Assembly: GCA_016711485.1 (NCBI GenBank)
Contig: JADJSX010000006.1
Coordinates: 668,001-732,000 of the forward strand
DNA length: 64,000 nt
Reading direction: 5' to 3'
Source of the DNA: Leptospiraceae bacterium
GTDB taxonomy: Bacteria > Spirochaetota > Leptospiria > Leptospirales > Leptospiraceae
The notes under the pieces are model-generated. The model had not been told where the DNA came from and did not search any database. It saw only the letters and a list, made by a program, of their open reading frames with translations. Position numbers and translations under genes: made by a program. This document shows positions 18,936 through 29,208 of this stretch, one piece after another (the first letter of the stretch is position 1; each line of letters begins with the position of its first letter).

Positions 18936-19381
18936 TACCCTTGAATAGACAAACCGCTTGTTCGCGTAGATGCTGGAGAAACAGAAGTTCCTTCTTTTTT
19001 AGCAATTTCTTCCCAAGATTCTTTTAGTTCAGAAAGCATTCTCACCACTTCTCGTAAAATTTTGGAATCCTTTTGTACGTTTGCTTCTAAGAGTCTTTTT
19101 TTCATGTATATATAAAGGCTGAGTAAGTCCTCTGCAATTTTTCCGCCTTCTTCCATATTCAAAGAAGTCATAAGCTCGGTAACAATATCTTGCGCTTTTA
19201 TAATATTTCGATTTACTATTTCATATTTACGCGGGGTCATATTTTCAATTGCTGTATTGGCAAACCGGATCGCACCTTCATACAACATTACCACAAGTTT
19301 TCCTTGGCTCATTGTAGATATTTCATTGGTTTTGTATGGGTCATACCCAGAATTATAAGTTGATTTTCTTGCTAAAGACAT
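18935..19381 (-). CDS. fliS: Flagellar export chaperone FliS
   Basis: FliS binds the C-terminus of flagellin in the cytoplasm and prevents early assembly. The 148-residue protein shows the family pattern: YKTNEISTMSQGKLVVMLYEGAIRF (about 16-40), then IIKAQDIVTELMTSLNMEEGGKIAEDLLSLYIYMKKRLLEAN. AGGAG lies seven bases before the ATG. First gene of a three-gene minus-strand cluster. No flagellin gene is in the window. Confidence 0.93.
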   Translation of the reverse strand: MSLARKSTYNSGYDPYKTNEISTMSQGKLVVMLYEGAIRFANTAIENMTPRKYEIVNRNIIKAQDIVTELMTSLNMEEGGKIAEDLLSLYIYMKKRLLEANVQKDSKILREVVRMLSELKESWEEIAKKEGTSVSPASTRTSGLSIQG

Positions 19382-19501
19382 TGAAGACTCCTATTCAAAA
19401 TAACCTTCGACCAAAACGGCCAACTGCTTGATGTTACCTTGAAAGAAAATATTTCAATTTCAGGAAATTTTCAAGGATAAAATATAAATTGGATATAAAA
19501 A

Positions 19502-21358
19502 TTAATCTAATTTTCCAAAAACTTCATAAACAAAAATCGGCTTTTCTTTCCCTTTTACTCTGACCAAGTCAATTTCTCGAAATAAGATTGCATCTTGATT
19601 TGAATTTTTTATAACTTCCTCGGAAACTAATAATTTAGTTCCATATTCCTTATTCAAATTTTCAATTCGACTCGCCAAATTAACAGTATCCCCGATTACC
19701 GTTGTATCCAATCTAGATGGAGAGCCAATTGTTCCTAATATCAACTCACCAGAATGAATACCTATTCCAATTTCTAAAGTAGATTTGTCTGGCAAGTAAA
19801 CTTGGCTCGAAGCAAAAATCATTTCAATTCCAGCTAATAATGCTTTGTTTTCGTTTGGAAATAAAGCCATGATTGCATCTCCAATAAACTTATCTATAAA
19901 TCCATCGTATTTTTGAATGATAGGTTCCATTTGTTCCAAATATTTATTTATAAAAATAAATACTTTTTCAGGTTCTAGTTTTTCTGAAAAATTTGTAAAT
20001 CCGCGAATATCTGTAAACAGGACTGCCATTTTACAGGCAACGGAATCACCCTGCCGAATATCTAGAATACTCTCTTTATTTAGATTCTTAAGAAATTCAT
20101 CCGGAACAAATCTTTTAAAAGACTTAGATAATTTTTCTTGTTGTTCTCTCGAAGCAATTTCTTTTTTTAATGTATCTTGTTTTGCTTCCTCTTCACGAAT
20201 TCGTAAATCATTAATTCGATATCCAAGAGCGAGACTCAATAAAATTGCTTCAAACGCTACTCCCGGCAATTGCATATAATAGGTAAAAAAATTGGAAGGG
20301 AGAATCGTTAGATTAGATCCAATGTATAAAAAAACTGAAATAAATAAACCAGACCAAGCTATCAAAAAATAAACGGCAGGTTTGTAACTATTTTTAATTG
20401 CAACTATAGATGAGCTAATAATAAAAACGGAAGCAACAATAGGATGTACGTTTGCAAGAATGACTACAATTTTTTGTGGAATATAAAAATAAATTACTAA
20501 AATTCCAATTCCAATTCCAATGATATACTGCAAAGATTTATTTAATCGAGAGGAGAAGCGGTTAATATTTAAAAACCTCCTCGAAAATAAGGATGCAAAT
20601 ACAGAAGTAAGAATCGCAAAAAATGGAATAAACCGAGTCTCAAAACGAACTAAAAAATCTCTATAAACATATCCGGCGTACCCGTACATAAAAAATAAAA
20701 AAAATCCAAAACTCAAAATATAACAAATATAATAAAGATAGGCTCTGTCGTTTATCGTATAAAAAAGTAAAAAATTATAAAGTGCCAAGGATAAAATAAT
20801 TCCAAAAAAAATTCCGAAGGCGAAGTGTCTGTAACCATCAATTTGTCCAAGTGTATTCTTATTCCACAGAAATATAGGTGTGGTCAGTGGATCTCCTGCT
20901 CTTATCAATAAGAATATTTTAATTTTACCAGTCTGTTGAATAATTGGAAATTGATAGTATGGGTGTTCTGAATATTTTTTATCAGAAGGAAAAGATATGC
21001 CTGATTCTTGGAAATACTCATTTTCGTATTTATCAATTTGATAAAAATGTATTTTGATAAGAGGCGGATAAGGAAGCTCCAAAATCCATTCAGACTGATC
21101 TTCTCTCTCGATATCAAAGTATAGATATACAAAATCTTGCGTTATCCCAAAGCTCATATATTCGCCTGTTTTTACGCTAAATTTATTTTCTTTGGCTAAT
21201 TTGGTTAATTCCTCAAGTCCTAATAATTTATCCGTTTTAAAAAAATTAACAGATTTTACTTTAAAAAAGTTCTTTTCAATACTTAAAGATATATTTCCTT
21301 CATTTTCCTTTATGCAAGAAAATAGAAAAAAACAAATAAGAACCAACTGAAATTTCAT
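19502..21358 (-). CDS. 7TMR-DISM receptor with class III adenylate/guanylate cyclase domain
   Basis: About 618 residues. A lipoprotein-like N-terminus (LVLICFFLFSC) leads to an extracellular 7TMR-DISM sensor domain, then seven membrane helices (about 180-390), a short coiled coil and a class III cyclase domain. The cyclase shows the metal-binding aspartates in FTDIRGFTNF and KFIGDAIMALF, and the VIGDTVNLASRIENL motif, so it should be active. AAGGA is three bases before the first ATG (21364) and nine before the second (21358), which favours the latter. Makes cAMP (or cGMP) in response to an external ligand. A cNMP-binding protein is encoded at 43142. Confidence 0.87.
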   Translation of the reverse strand: MKFQLVLICFFLFSCIKENEGNISLSIEKNFFKVKSVNFFKTDKLLGLEELTKLAKENKFSVKTGEYMSFGITQDFVYLYFDIEREDQSEWILELPYPPLIKIHFYQIDKYENEYFQESGISFPSDKKYSEHPYYQFPIIQQTGKIKIFLLIRAGDPLTTPIFLWNKNTLGQIDGYRHFAFGIFFGIILSLALYNFLLFYTINDRAYLYYICYILSFGFFLFFMYGYAGYVYRDFLVRFETRFIPFFAILTSVFASLFSRRFLNINRFSSRLNKSLQYIIGIGIGILVIYFYIPQKIVVILANVHPIVASVFIISSSIVAIKNSYKPAVYFLIAWSGLFISVFLYIGSNLTILPSNFFTYYMQLPGVAFEAILLSLALGYRINDLRIREEEAKQDTLKKEIASREQQEKLSKSFKRFVPDEFLKNLNKESILDIRQGDSVACKMAVLFTDIRGFTNFSEKLEPEKVFIFINKYLEQMEPIIQKYDGFIDKFIGDAIMALFPNENKALLAGIEMIFASSQVYLPDKSTLEIGIGIHSGELILGTIGSPSRLDTTVIGDTVNLASRIENLNKEYGTKLLVSEEVIKNSNQDAILFREIDLVRVKGKEKPIFVYEVFGKLD

Positions 21359-21364
21359 TTTCAT

Positions 21365-21716
21365 TTTCCTTAAATTTTCATTTTTTCAAAAAAAGAAATT
21401 ATAGTAAATTAAGTATTCACTAATAAGTGAAGGAATATAACGCCAGATTTTGTCCATTCGTCGATAATTTGGTAAATAGACTGATAATTCAAATATTAAA
21501 TTTCATTTTTTGTTCTCTTTTTCTGAGTTCCCTTTAACAATATAAAAATACAGAACAAATTCTGCCGTATGTTCTCTTCGTTTTAGTATTTGTCAAGGAA
21601 AAGAAGTTTCAATAAATGAATAAAAAAAAAGATATTTTTTGACTAAAAAACAGATTCATTTTACTGGTATATAGATAAATTTAGTAAAATTTACAATATA
21701 TATAGAAACTTAAAAT
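21365..21716. other. Intergenic region between divergent signalling genes
   Basis: About 350 very AT-rich bases between the cyclase and the first chemotaxis receptor. Both promoters should be here. Several T-tracts and TTGAC-like words are present, but spacings to -10-like sequences are poor, so I do not place a promoter. No repeat or RNA gene seen. Confidence 0.4.
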
Positions 21717-23255
21717 ATGGATCATAAAATAGAATTAGAGATTATCGGAGAAAAAGCAGCAAATTATGTGAGGCTTTTCCTTATTGTTATTTTTTTGGCT
21801 GGAACGATTGCCGGATTTTTAGTAAAAAATCATGTTTCACTCATTTTAGAAAACTATATAGGTGGAATTATAATTTATATCATTGCCACTCTTACTTCTG
21901 TAATGATTCTTAAATCCAATTCTTATACAGCAAAAGTAAAATATATAATAATGGGTTTGGAGTTATTCGGATTCTCATTTGTGTTATTTGGGTTTTTGAG
22001 ATTGACAGAACCAGAGATGTTGACTATCGCAATCAATGATATCGTTTTATATGCAATATATTTTTTATTGATCGGAGAATCTACACTTCGTTTTTCTCCC
22101 CGTTTTACATTGGTTACTGGCACTTCCTGTACATTGATCTTTACAGTTCTTGGAGTTTTAATAAAAGCGGAAGGTGGAGATAAAGCAGTATTTGCCGTAA
22201 CTCCTTTAACAGTTATACTAGGTGCAGTTTTTATTTTTGCTATGACTATTGTAAGTTATTCTGGGACAAAGTTTGTAAGAAATATAGTTTTACGTTTTAA
22301 AAATTCCGAAGAAGAAGCAGTAAAAAAATCCGACGATTTAAAGAAGTTAATGGAACAAACCAAGTTTACAATTCGTGAACTTAATATCATCATCGAAAAC
22401 ATAGACCAAATTATTGAAGAAAGTTTACGATTATCCGCAGAACAGTTACATTATTCAGAATCCTCTATAGAGACTGTCAGTCATTTTACAAGTTCAATAA
22501 ATTCGATTGCATCGATGGCTAAAGTTCAGGAAGAAAATTGTGATGAAAACTCCAAATCAATATCGTCATTACATGAAGTTACCAATAAAATTGATTCAGT
22601 GAGTTTAAATATTAAAGAAAAAGGAAATAAGTCACTTACGTTAGCCGAAAAAGGAGAAAGAGAACTAAACCAAAGTAACCTAGAAATTCAAAATATTTCG
22701 AAAGCCTCTGTAGACGTATCCAAAATTGTTACCCTTATAAATACAATCGCTAACCAAACAAATTTATTAGCTCTGAATGCGGCAATAGAAGCGGCTCGAG
22801 CGGGAGAAGAAGGAAAAGGATTTGAAGTAGTTGCAAATGAAGTTTCTAAATTGGCAGAATCTTCCGGGCGCAATGCAAAACAAATTGCAGAATTAATCAA
22901 AGGTATGAAAGCAACAGTTGATAATGGAGAAAAACAAATTCAAAATTCCTCATCTTCTATGAAAGAAATTATGCAGATGATATTTACCATTAGCCGCGAT
23001 GTCCAGAATATAAATGATATCGTTCATGAACAAATTAATATCATTGACGATAGTCGAATCCGTACAAATAAAATTCAAAATATGGCACAGACAATGAAAG
23101 AATTAACCAGTGAAGAAGAAAAGAACTCCTATCAGTTAAAAACAGATATCGAAAAAGTATTTTCCGCTTCTTCAGAAGTAGCAAAAAATATTAAGGATTT
23201 ACACGGAAGTGCGGAAAAATTAAAAAATTTGTCTAAAAAACTTAAAGAAGATTAA
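21717..23255 (+). CDS. Methyl-accepting chemotaxis protein with N-terminal multi-TM domain
   Basis: A 512-residue receptor. The first ~200 residues are six hydrophobic helices without a large periplasmic domain or an evident HAMP. A coiled coil follows, then the cytoplasmic signalling hairpin with the invariant tip NLLALNAAIEAARAGEEGKGFEVVANEVSKLAE (about 348-380). Signals to CheA/CheW at the cell pole. The sensor may detect membrane state or energy, like other membrane-embedded receptors (inference). Faces the same way as the next MCP but is separated from it by 311 bases with a repeat. Confidence 0.9.
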   Translation: MDHKIELEIIGEKAANYVRLFLIVIFLAGTIAGFLVKNHVSLILENYIGGIIIYIIATLTSVMILKSNSYTAKVKYIIMGLELFGFSFVLFGFLRLTEPEMLTIAINDIVLYAIYFLLIGESTLRFSPRFTLVTGTSCTLIFTVLGVLIKAEGGDKAVFAVTPLTVILGAVFIFAMTIVSYSGTKFVRNIVLRFKNSEEEAVKKSDDLKKLMEQTKFTIRELNIIIENIDQIIEESLRLSAEQLHYSESSIETVSHFTSSINSIASMAKVQEENCDENSKSISSLHEVTNKIDSVSLNIKEKGNKSLTLAEKGERELNQSNLEIQNISKASVDVSKIVTLINTIANQTNLLALNAAIEAARAGEEGKGFEVVANEVSKLAESSGRNAKQIAELIKGMKATVDNGEKQIQNSSSSMKEIMQMIFTISRDVQNINDIVHEQINIIDDSRIRTNKIQNMAQTMKELTSEEEKNSYQLKTDIEKVFSASSEVAKNIKDLHGSAEKLKNLSKKLKED

Positions 23256-23566
23256 TACTCAGGTATTAAATTATCATCAAAATATTTATATTAATCATGT
23301 TAAGAACTCACCTTACGCTATCGCTATTATCATTTTCTAATATTCTTAAATTAGGTTTCATTTTCGTAAATTTCCAATATTGCATAACATAAGTTAAAAA
23401 TTATTTTCCTATTCAAAAAGAATAAGGCAAAATTGAGTAAAATCTATACATACTAGGACAATTTGACCAACAAAAAAAATATAGAATAAATAGATTGCTT
23501 AATAAGTCCTTTACGAAAATGGATAATTAGTCTCTTTTAAATACATAGCTAGGTTTTTATATTATC
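23256..23566. other. Intergenic region containing a dispersed repeat
   Basis: 311 bases between the two MCP genes. About a third is the repeat at 23300-23400. The remainder is AT-rich and should hold the promoter of the second MCP. I see no terminator hairpin after the first MCP apart from what the repeat could form. Confidence 0.4.
23300..23400. repeat. MITE-like dispersed repeat, copy 2 (101 bp)
   Basis: Ends TTAAGAACTCACCTTACGC (23300-23318) and GCATAACATAAGTTAAAAA (23382-23400), imperfect inverted repeats of the same family as at 3683-3853. The middle is the reverse complement of the left part of that copy: the shared core reads TTTCATTTTCGTAAATTTCC here. It lacks the GGGC-rich part, so it is an internally deleted variant. 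Confidence 0.7.
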
Positions 23567-25660
23567 ATGCAATTAAGTTTAAGAAAAAAAGTATTACTAT
23601 CTGTCGGATTTTCCGGTATCTCTTTAATTTTAAGTATTTCTGCCCTTGTTGGATATAGACTTTATATTTTTATCGAATCCCATTCTCTTGACTTAGCTCG
23701 TAAAACTTCACAAGAAATCGCTCAGAAAATGGAAAATTATCTCGAAATTCCTTACACACAAACTGAGACGTTAGCTAATGCATTAAGTCAAAGTCGCATC
23801 GATAGAAACGGGTTTAATTCGATTATCCGCACGTTAAAAGAAAATAATGAAGAAATATTTGGTACTTACGGAATTTTCGAACCTTATTTGTTTGATGGAA
23901 GAGACGATGAGTATAAATATTCACCGATTAAAGACCATGATAATACAGGCAGATTCATTCCGTATTTCACTAAAAACAAAAACGGAAAGATAGAAGTAGA
24001 GCCAAATCATAGTTTTGCGGAAGATACCAAAAATACGCAATACTACCATTATCCCAAAAAATTTTTAAAATCCTACATATCAGAACCATACCAATATGAA
24101 ATTAAGAGTCGCAATGAATCTGTATATATGATAAGTATTTCGTCGCCGGTTCAAAATAATGGAAAATTCATTGGTGTTGTAGGGATTGATATTGCACTGA
24201 AAGGAATACACGATTTCATAAAATCAATGGATATAGGAGATGCATATATAGTAATATACAGTGATACAGGAAAAATTATCAGCGCGAAAAAGGAAGAACA
24301 TATAGGACTTCCGTTAGAGGAAACGACAAATTCAAAAGAAATAATAGAAATTATAAAAAATAAAAAAGAAAGTTCCATTGTTAGAGAATCCGGTAGCACA
24401 AAACAGACTGTTCTAACCTATGCTCTTCCGATTCATTTTAAAAAATCAGATCTAATATGGATGGTAAGTGTAAATATTCCACGAACAAAATTTATACAGG
24501 AAATCAGAAATATTTTTTACTGGTTAATCAGTGTTGGCCTCTTTCTGTCGATGCTTTTTCTTTTGGGAACATACTTTTTTGCAGGAAATATTTTAAAGTT
24601 CATAGAAAAAATAACCTTTATAACTTCGGAAATGGGAAAAGGAAATTTAAAAGTGAATATTGATATTAGCCGTACAGATGAATTAGGCGATATTCCAGAA
24701 TCACTGAAACGAATGAATCAAAATATGTTGGAAGCTTCCTATAATATAAAAACATCATGCGGAAAACTTTCCGATATTTCAAAAACTTTGGAAAAAATTT
24801 CTACAGAAGGAGCTGATTCAGCAAGAACAAGTGCGGCTTCTTCAGAAGAAATTGCCGGCGCAATAAAACATGTAGTAGATAGTTTCGAAATGGTAGCGGA
24901 TCAAATTGAAACACAAAGTTTAAATGTAAACGAACTAAATACAAGTTTGGAGTCAGTAGACCAAATGATTGCAAATGTAAAAATACAAATGCAAGAATCT
25001 CTTCAAAGTATGCAAAAAATTAAGGACGTTGCAATGATAGGCCAAATTTCCTTAGAGAATACAAATGAAACAATCGAAAAAATAAATTCTAGCTCCAAAG
25101 AAATGCAAAAATTTTTGTCCATCATTATATCGATTTCTAAACAAATAAATTTACTTTCTCTAAATGCCGCAATAGAAGCGGCAAGAGCCGGAGAAGCAGG
25201 GAAAGGTTTTGCTGTAGTAGCCGAAGAAATTGCAAAATTAGCGACTCAGACAAATAGTAGTATAGGGGAAATAAAAACGCTAATAGAGGGTAATCAAGTT
25301 TCCGCTAAATCTGGAATTGTTACTACGGCAAAAAGTATTGATTCTGTAAAACAAATTAATATTCACGTAGGAAACGTTAGTTCTCAACTTAGAGAAGTGG
25401 ATGAATTCTTTAATTCCTTGGCAGATTTAAATCAAAATACCCTAAAAGAATACAAAAATATTCGAATCATATCAGAAAGAATTCGGCTAGCGGCTTTAGA
25501 AGAAAAAGAAGGCATTTTAGAAATCCATGAAGCTGTCGGTGATATTACAAAAAATATTCTAAGCCAATCTTCATTAAGCGAAGAAGTGAGTTTCAAAATT
25601 GACGAATTGGTAAAAATTTCCGAGACATTAAACCAAGTTGCTTCCTATTATAAAACTTAA
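23567..25660 (+). CDS. Methyl-accepting chemotaxis protein with dCache sensor
   Basis: A 697-residue receptor: TM1 (about 10-32), a periplasmic dCache-type domain of roughly 280 residues (including GTYGIFEPYLFDGRDDEY and VVGIDIALKGIHDFIK, typical of the membrane-distal and proximal Cache lobes), TM2 (about 318-340), HAMP (EMGKGNLKVNIDISRTDELGDI), and the signalling hairpin with tip INLLSLNAAIEAARAGEAGKGF. dCache domains usually bind amino acids or other small organic ligands. No methylation enzymes are nearby. Confidence 0.92.
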   Translation: MQLSLRKKVLLSVGFSGISLILSISALVGYRLYIFIESHSLDLARKTSQEIAQKMENYLEIPYTQTETLANALSQSRIDRNGFNSIIRTLKENNEEIFGTYGIFEPYLFDGRDDEYKYSPIKDHDNTGRFIPYFTKNKNGKIEVEPNHSFAEDTKNTQYYHYPKKFLKSYISEPYQYEIKSRNESVYMISISSPVQNNGKFIGVVGIDIALKGIHDFIKSMDIGDAYIVIYSDTGKIISAKKEEHIGLPLEETTNSKEIIEIIKNKKESSIVRESGSTKQTVLTYALPIHFKKSDLIWMVSVNIPRTKFIQEIRNIFYWLISVGLFLSMLFLLGTYFFAGNILKFIEKITFITSEMGKGNLKVNIDISRTDELGDIPESLKRMNQNMLEASYNIKTSCGKLSDISKTLEKISTEGADSARTSAASSEEIAGAIKHVVDSFEMVADQIETQSLNVNELNTSLESVDQMIANVKIQMQESLQSMQKIKDVAMIGQISLENTNETIEKINSSSKEMQKFLSIIISISKQINLLSLNAAIEAARAGEAGKGFAVVAEEIAKLATQTNSSIGEIKTLIEGNQVSAKSGIVTTAKSIDSVKQINIHVGNVSSQLREVDEFFNSLADLNQNTLKEYKNIRIISERIRLAALEEKEGILEIHEAVGDITKNILSQSSLSEEVSFKIDELVKISETLNQVASYYKT

Positions 25661-25683
25661 TTTCCAGAATTGAGTTCAAATTA

Positions 25684-26478
25684 CTATTTAACTTCAGATA
25701 ATAGTACTGTGACATGTCCCGCAAGCGGTAAATCAGCAGTAATCTTTAGTGGTATTCTTTTTTCATCGTTTGAAATCCATATAAAGATATTCCCTTTGGA
25801 ACGAAAAATTCCTGTCGTTTTAATGAACGGTTGAACTACGATTGTATCAAATTCTTTTTCTATTTCATTTACTGTTAATTCTAATTTTTCATGTCTTAGT
25901 ATTTGAATTTTCATTTCGGAAAGTTTTAGATCATCAAAAAGATTTATAGAAAAAGATTTACCAATTTCTACTTCAGATTTATATTCTCGCTGAAAATAGA
26001 CAGCAGAAAGAATATCTTGAAACTCATTGGGGAGTTGGATAAATTCTCCTTCGTTTTCAACCCAGTTTACATTTTCTCTTTTTACTCCTACTTTATCCGT
26101 ATTCCCTGAATATCTAGTACCTTGCCATTGAGCACTTTTTTTATTTAGATCAAAATTTACAGTATGGTTTCGTCTATAAAATCCTTCGTGTAATTTTTTT
26201 TCACTATAAATCGGGAGTTTCTGTCGTATATTCCAAATACTTTTAATTTGATCATCAACTTTGAAAAACTTATTTATCCAAGGTGTTCCTTGTGCCTTTG
26301 TTTCAAAGATAAGACATTCTTCTCCGTTTACTAGTATTTTGCCGCTAACTTTCATCGTTGAATATCCGACTGTCATTTTCCAAAGTCGGATATCGTATTT
26401 TAAGAATTCCCCTACTTGAAAAGCTTCCGCACAAAGACTAAAAGAATATAGCCATAGGAAAAGAATTACTCTTAGCAT
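25684..26478 (-). CDS. DUF3108 domain exported protein
   Basis: A 264-residue protein with signal peptide (MLRVILFLWLYSFSLCAEA) and the DUF3108 pattern: FQVGEFLKYDIRLWKMTVGYSTMKVSGK at the mature N-terminus, Y-G-x-V-like beta strands, and a final IWISNDEKRIPLKITADLPLAGHVTVLLSEVK. Predicted periplasmic beta-barrel-like or clamp fold. Function unknown. Transcribed with or just after the DUF2330 gene, 25 bases upstream. Confidence 0.8.
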   Translation of the reverse strand: MLRVILFLWLYSFSLCAEAFQVGEFLKYDIRLWKMTVGYSTMKVSGKILVNGEECLIFETKAQGTPWINKFFKVDDQIKSIWNIRQKLPIYSEKKLHEGFYRRNHTVNFDLNKKSAQWQGTRYSGNTDKVGVKRENVNWVENEGEFIQLPNEFQDILSAVYFQREYKSEVEIGKSFSINLFDDLKLSEMKIQILRHEKLELTVNEIEKEFDTIVVQPFIKTTGIFRSKGNIFIWISNDEKRIPLKITADLPLAGHVTVLLSEVK

Positions 26479-26503
26479 TTCAGTTATATTTTTTTCCTAT
26501 GGC

Positions 26504-27853
26504 TTATTTCCAAATTTTCTTCCACCAAACTTTTCCTTCCTCTGGCGGTAATTCTTTGAGGTTCATTTTGGATTTAATTTCGTTGATATTTGCTCCGGTT
26601 AACATTCTGTAATTCTCTGCGCGTTGCCCTTCTCTCACTTGAAGATTTTTAAAATATTCTTTTGCTTGTGAACATTGGTTTGGACTTCCTTTCCATGGAT
26701 GCTGAATGATATAACGACCTTGGAAATTTTGTTGGTCTTTTGTTTCTTGAAATACTAAATCTTCTGGAAATGTTTGGTTATTGTATCGAATGTGAAGCCG
26801 AGTAACAATCACAGGAGCAGGTCCACCACTCCATCCCTTTGTTTGATTTGAATTATCTCCTATCCAAAAAACTCCTAATTGTTGTAATTCATTATTTGTT
26901 AAAGGTTCAGCGGCACATGGGTCGCACCAAGACATATTCCATACATATTCAGTGAATACAACACTGTGATTTTCTTTTTTAGATTGTTCGGCAAACATAG
27001 ACTTATAAAAATTTCCGAAATCAGATTTTACGAATTCAGGGACTTCTAAATCACTCGGAAGTTTTACTGTGCGGTAATTCGTAGTTTCCACACGACCATC
27101 TTTTGAAAGCATATAAATTAATAAGTCTTGTTCCCCTTTTGCATTTAACATTCCGAGTCTAATGGGTAACATAAACTTTGGAGATTCGTATGCAAATTGA
27201 AGCGGGCGAAGGAATGTTAACCCCTGAGCCATACTTTTTAAATTCACTTTCGCAACAAAAAATTTTAACTTTTGATTGATATATGGCTTTAAAGCTGCAC
27301 TTGCACCTTTTGGAATTTTGTAACCATTTTGATTGAGCCAGGTTTCTAGTCCGCCTGAATACTTTGCGGATAATATTTGTATGTCGTATTCACCAATCGT
27401 GTAAGATGCTTCTACTTTTACTCCTAAGTCTTTTTTCCCAGCCGATGACGAAGTTGGTACCGGCATTTCCATTACTTTTTTTCTTTTATCAAAAATACTA
27501 TCTTCTTCCTCATAACTCTGACATGGATCAGGATCAAAATATTCTACTAGTCTTGGAGCACTGTAAGCATCTAAATGATCTATTATTTTACTATCACCAA
27601 CATGGATTTGGTCTTTTTGTAAAATGGTAGGGACAGGAACTACAAGTGCGAAATCTTTCAGTTCACCTTGGTAGTCATTCATCATACTTATGACAGTTTT
27701 ATTGTCATTGTGTACAACAACGACTCGTGATGCTTGATTATACAAACTAGCATCTGCTTTGGCAACATAGAAACCACAAAATGCCATTAATTTTTTAAAA
27801 GGAATAACGGCTAAGAGTAATATAACGCTTATAACAATCAATTTAGTTTTCAT
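26504..27853 (-). CDS. DUF2330 domain exported protein
   Basis: A 449-residue protein. N-terminal hydrophobic signal (IVISVILLLAVIPFKKLMA), then the DUF2330 signature FCGFYVAKADASLYNQASRVVVVHNDNKTVISMMNDYQG and LVVPVPTILQKDQIHVGD. Conserved CDPCAAEPLT near residue 315. GAGGT lies five bases before the ATG. DUF2330 proteins are found in spirochaetes, myxobacteria and others with no established role. Probably an operon with the DUF3108 gene. Confidence 0.85.
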   Translation of the reverse strand: MKTKLIVISVILLLAVIPFKKLMAFCGFYVAKADASLYNQASRVVVVHNDNKTVISMMNDYQGELKDFALVVPVPTILQKDQIHVGDSKIIDHLDAYSAPRLVEYFDPDPCQSYEEEDSIFDKRKKVMEMPVPTSSSAGKKDLGVKVEASYTIGEYDIQILSAKYSGGLETWLNQNGYKIPKGASAALKPYINQKLKFFVAKVNLKSMAQGLTFLRPLQFAYESPKFMLPIRLGMLNAKGEQDLLIYMLSKDGRVETTNYRTVKLPSDLEVPEFVKSDFGNFYKSMFAEQSKKENHSVVFTEYVWNMSWCDPCAAEPLTNNELQQLGVFWIGDNSNQTKGWSGGPAPVIVTRLHIRYNNQTFPEDLVFQETKDQQNFQGRYIIQHPWKGSPNQCSQAKEYFKNLQVREGQRAENYRMLTGANINEIKSKMNLKELPPEEGKVWWKKIWK

Positions 27854-27982
27854 AAGAACCTCAGTTATGTTTATGAATTGGAAACTTTATTTATTCTTTC
27901 CAATCCATTTGAATTACGCAAGAAAAAAAGAACAGTGAGTTTAATACTTGCCATTTTTTATATTGAGGATTACAAAGAAAGA

Positions 27983-28019
27983 TAGTAACTCACCTTACGC
28001 AAAAAAGGTGAGATAGTAA
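27983..28019. repeat. MITE-like repeat, minimal end-to-end copy
   Basis: TAGTAACTCACCTTACGC followed at once by AAGGTGAGATAGTAA. These are only the two terminal inverted repeats of the dispersed family, with the whole interior missing, giving a ~37-base palindrome in the 5' region of the DUF2157 gene. It could form a hairpin in RNA. Confidence 0.6.
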
Positions 28020-28068
28020 GATAAATAATCTTTTACAGTTTTTTGGTAAACTTGGGTGATAAAATATT

Positions 28069-29208
28069 ATGAATAAAATTCTTAGAAAACTAAACCAATG
28101 GAAGGATTCAGGCCTAATTTCAGAATCACAGTTTGAATCCATTAAAAAGTACGAAGAAGACAATGCTCCAAAAAACATTGGGGCTTACACGATTATTACT
28201 CTAGGTGCAATCGTAATTTGTATTGGAATTATTTCTCTTATAGCTTCGAATTGGGAGTATTTGGGAGACCTTGCTAAACTATTTATCGACTTTTGTGTAT
28301 TATCTAGCCTTGCCTTTTTTACATATCGATTCAAAGAAAGCGAAAAAAAATGGGTTCTAGAAACATTGATTGTATCCTATTTTATTTTGATCCTTGCGTC
28401 TATAGGACTCATTTCCCAAGTATACAACACGGGTGGTGCATTTTACCAGGCAGCTCTTTTTTGGTGTGTCATAACTCTTCCGATTGTTTTATTTTCTACA
28501 GGTAAAGTAACTACTCATATTTGGTTTATTTCGTTTTTGTTTTCATTCACTTCTTTGTTATTTGAAACTATGAATAGTTTTAAAGAAGACGAGATTGTAT
28601 TGATTTGGATTTTTTCCATTTTGCCTCAAATTTTACTTTCAATTTCTTTTCCACTTAGAGCGTCTAATCGTGCTAATCTTCAAACATTTGGAAACACAGC
28701 CTTATTTTGGTCTGTGTTTGGATTTTTGTTCGGTACTATTTTGATTTCCTTTTTAAACCTTATCGATGAAAAACTAATTCTCCAGTCACTTGAAATGGTT
28801 CAGGGTTTACTTTTAATGACCGTATTATTTTCCGGAATTAATGTTTACCTTTCCATTTTCCAAAATCGAAAACTATCTATCTTGCTAATAATCGGATTTA
28901 CCGCTTATATATTACAATTCTGTTCTCATCTTTTTTCTTTTGATTCAAAACTATTAGATACATTTTTATTTATTATAATATGGTTTATAGCGGGGTTTAT
29001 TTTTCATTTATTAGAATCTAAAAAGTTATTTGAATTTGCTATCGTATGTATTGGACTTCGATTTTTGGTCGCGTATTTTCAATTGTTTACTAGCTTAATT
29101 TTTACAGGTTTTGGATTAATATTTTCTGGTGTATTTATCATTATAATTTGTGTATCGTATATTAAAAATAGAGACAAAATTACAAAATATATTGGAGACC
29201 TTGTATGA
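28069..29208 (+). CDS. DUF2157 membrane protein
   Basis: A 379-residue membrane protein. The cytosolic N-terminus (LRKLNQWKDSGLISESQFESIKKYE) is the start of DUF2157, followed by about ten to twelve hydrophobic helices (from IGAYTIITLGAIVICIGIISLIASNWE onward). Its stop overlaps the next gene's start by four bases. In many bacteria DUF2157 and GDYXXLXY proteins are encoded together, as here. Biochemical role unknown. Confidence 0.85.
   Translation: MNKILRKLNQWKDSGLISESQFESIKKYEEDNAPKNIGAYTIITLGAIVICIGIISLIASNWEYLGDLAKLFIDFCVLSSLAFFTYRFKESEKKWVLETLIVSYFILILASIGLISQVYNTGGAFYQAALFWCVITLPIVLFSTGKVTTHIWFISFLFSFTSLLFETMNSFKEDEIVLIWIFSILPQILLSISFPLRASNRANLQTFGNTALFWSVFGFLFGTILISFLNLIDEKLILQSLEMVQGLLLMTVLFSGINVYLSIFQNRKLSILLIIGFTAYILQFCSHLFSFDSKLLDTFLFIIIWFIAGFIFHLLESKKLFEFAIVCIGLRFLVAYFQLFTSLIFTGFGLIFSGVFIIIICVSYIKNRDKITKYIGDLV

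Noticed and set aside
21620..21716. Promoter with TTGACT before the first MCP
   Set aside because: Distance to the nearest TATA-like word is too long for a sigma-70 promoter; not defensible in such AT-rich DNA.
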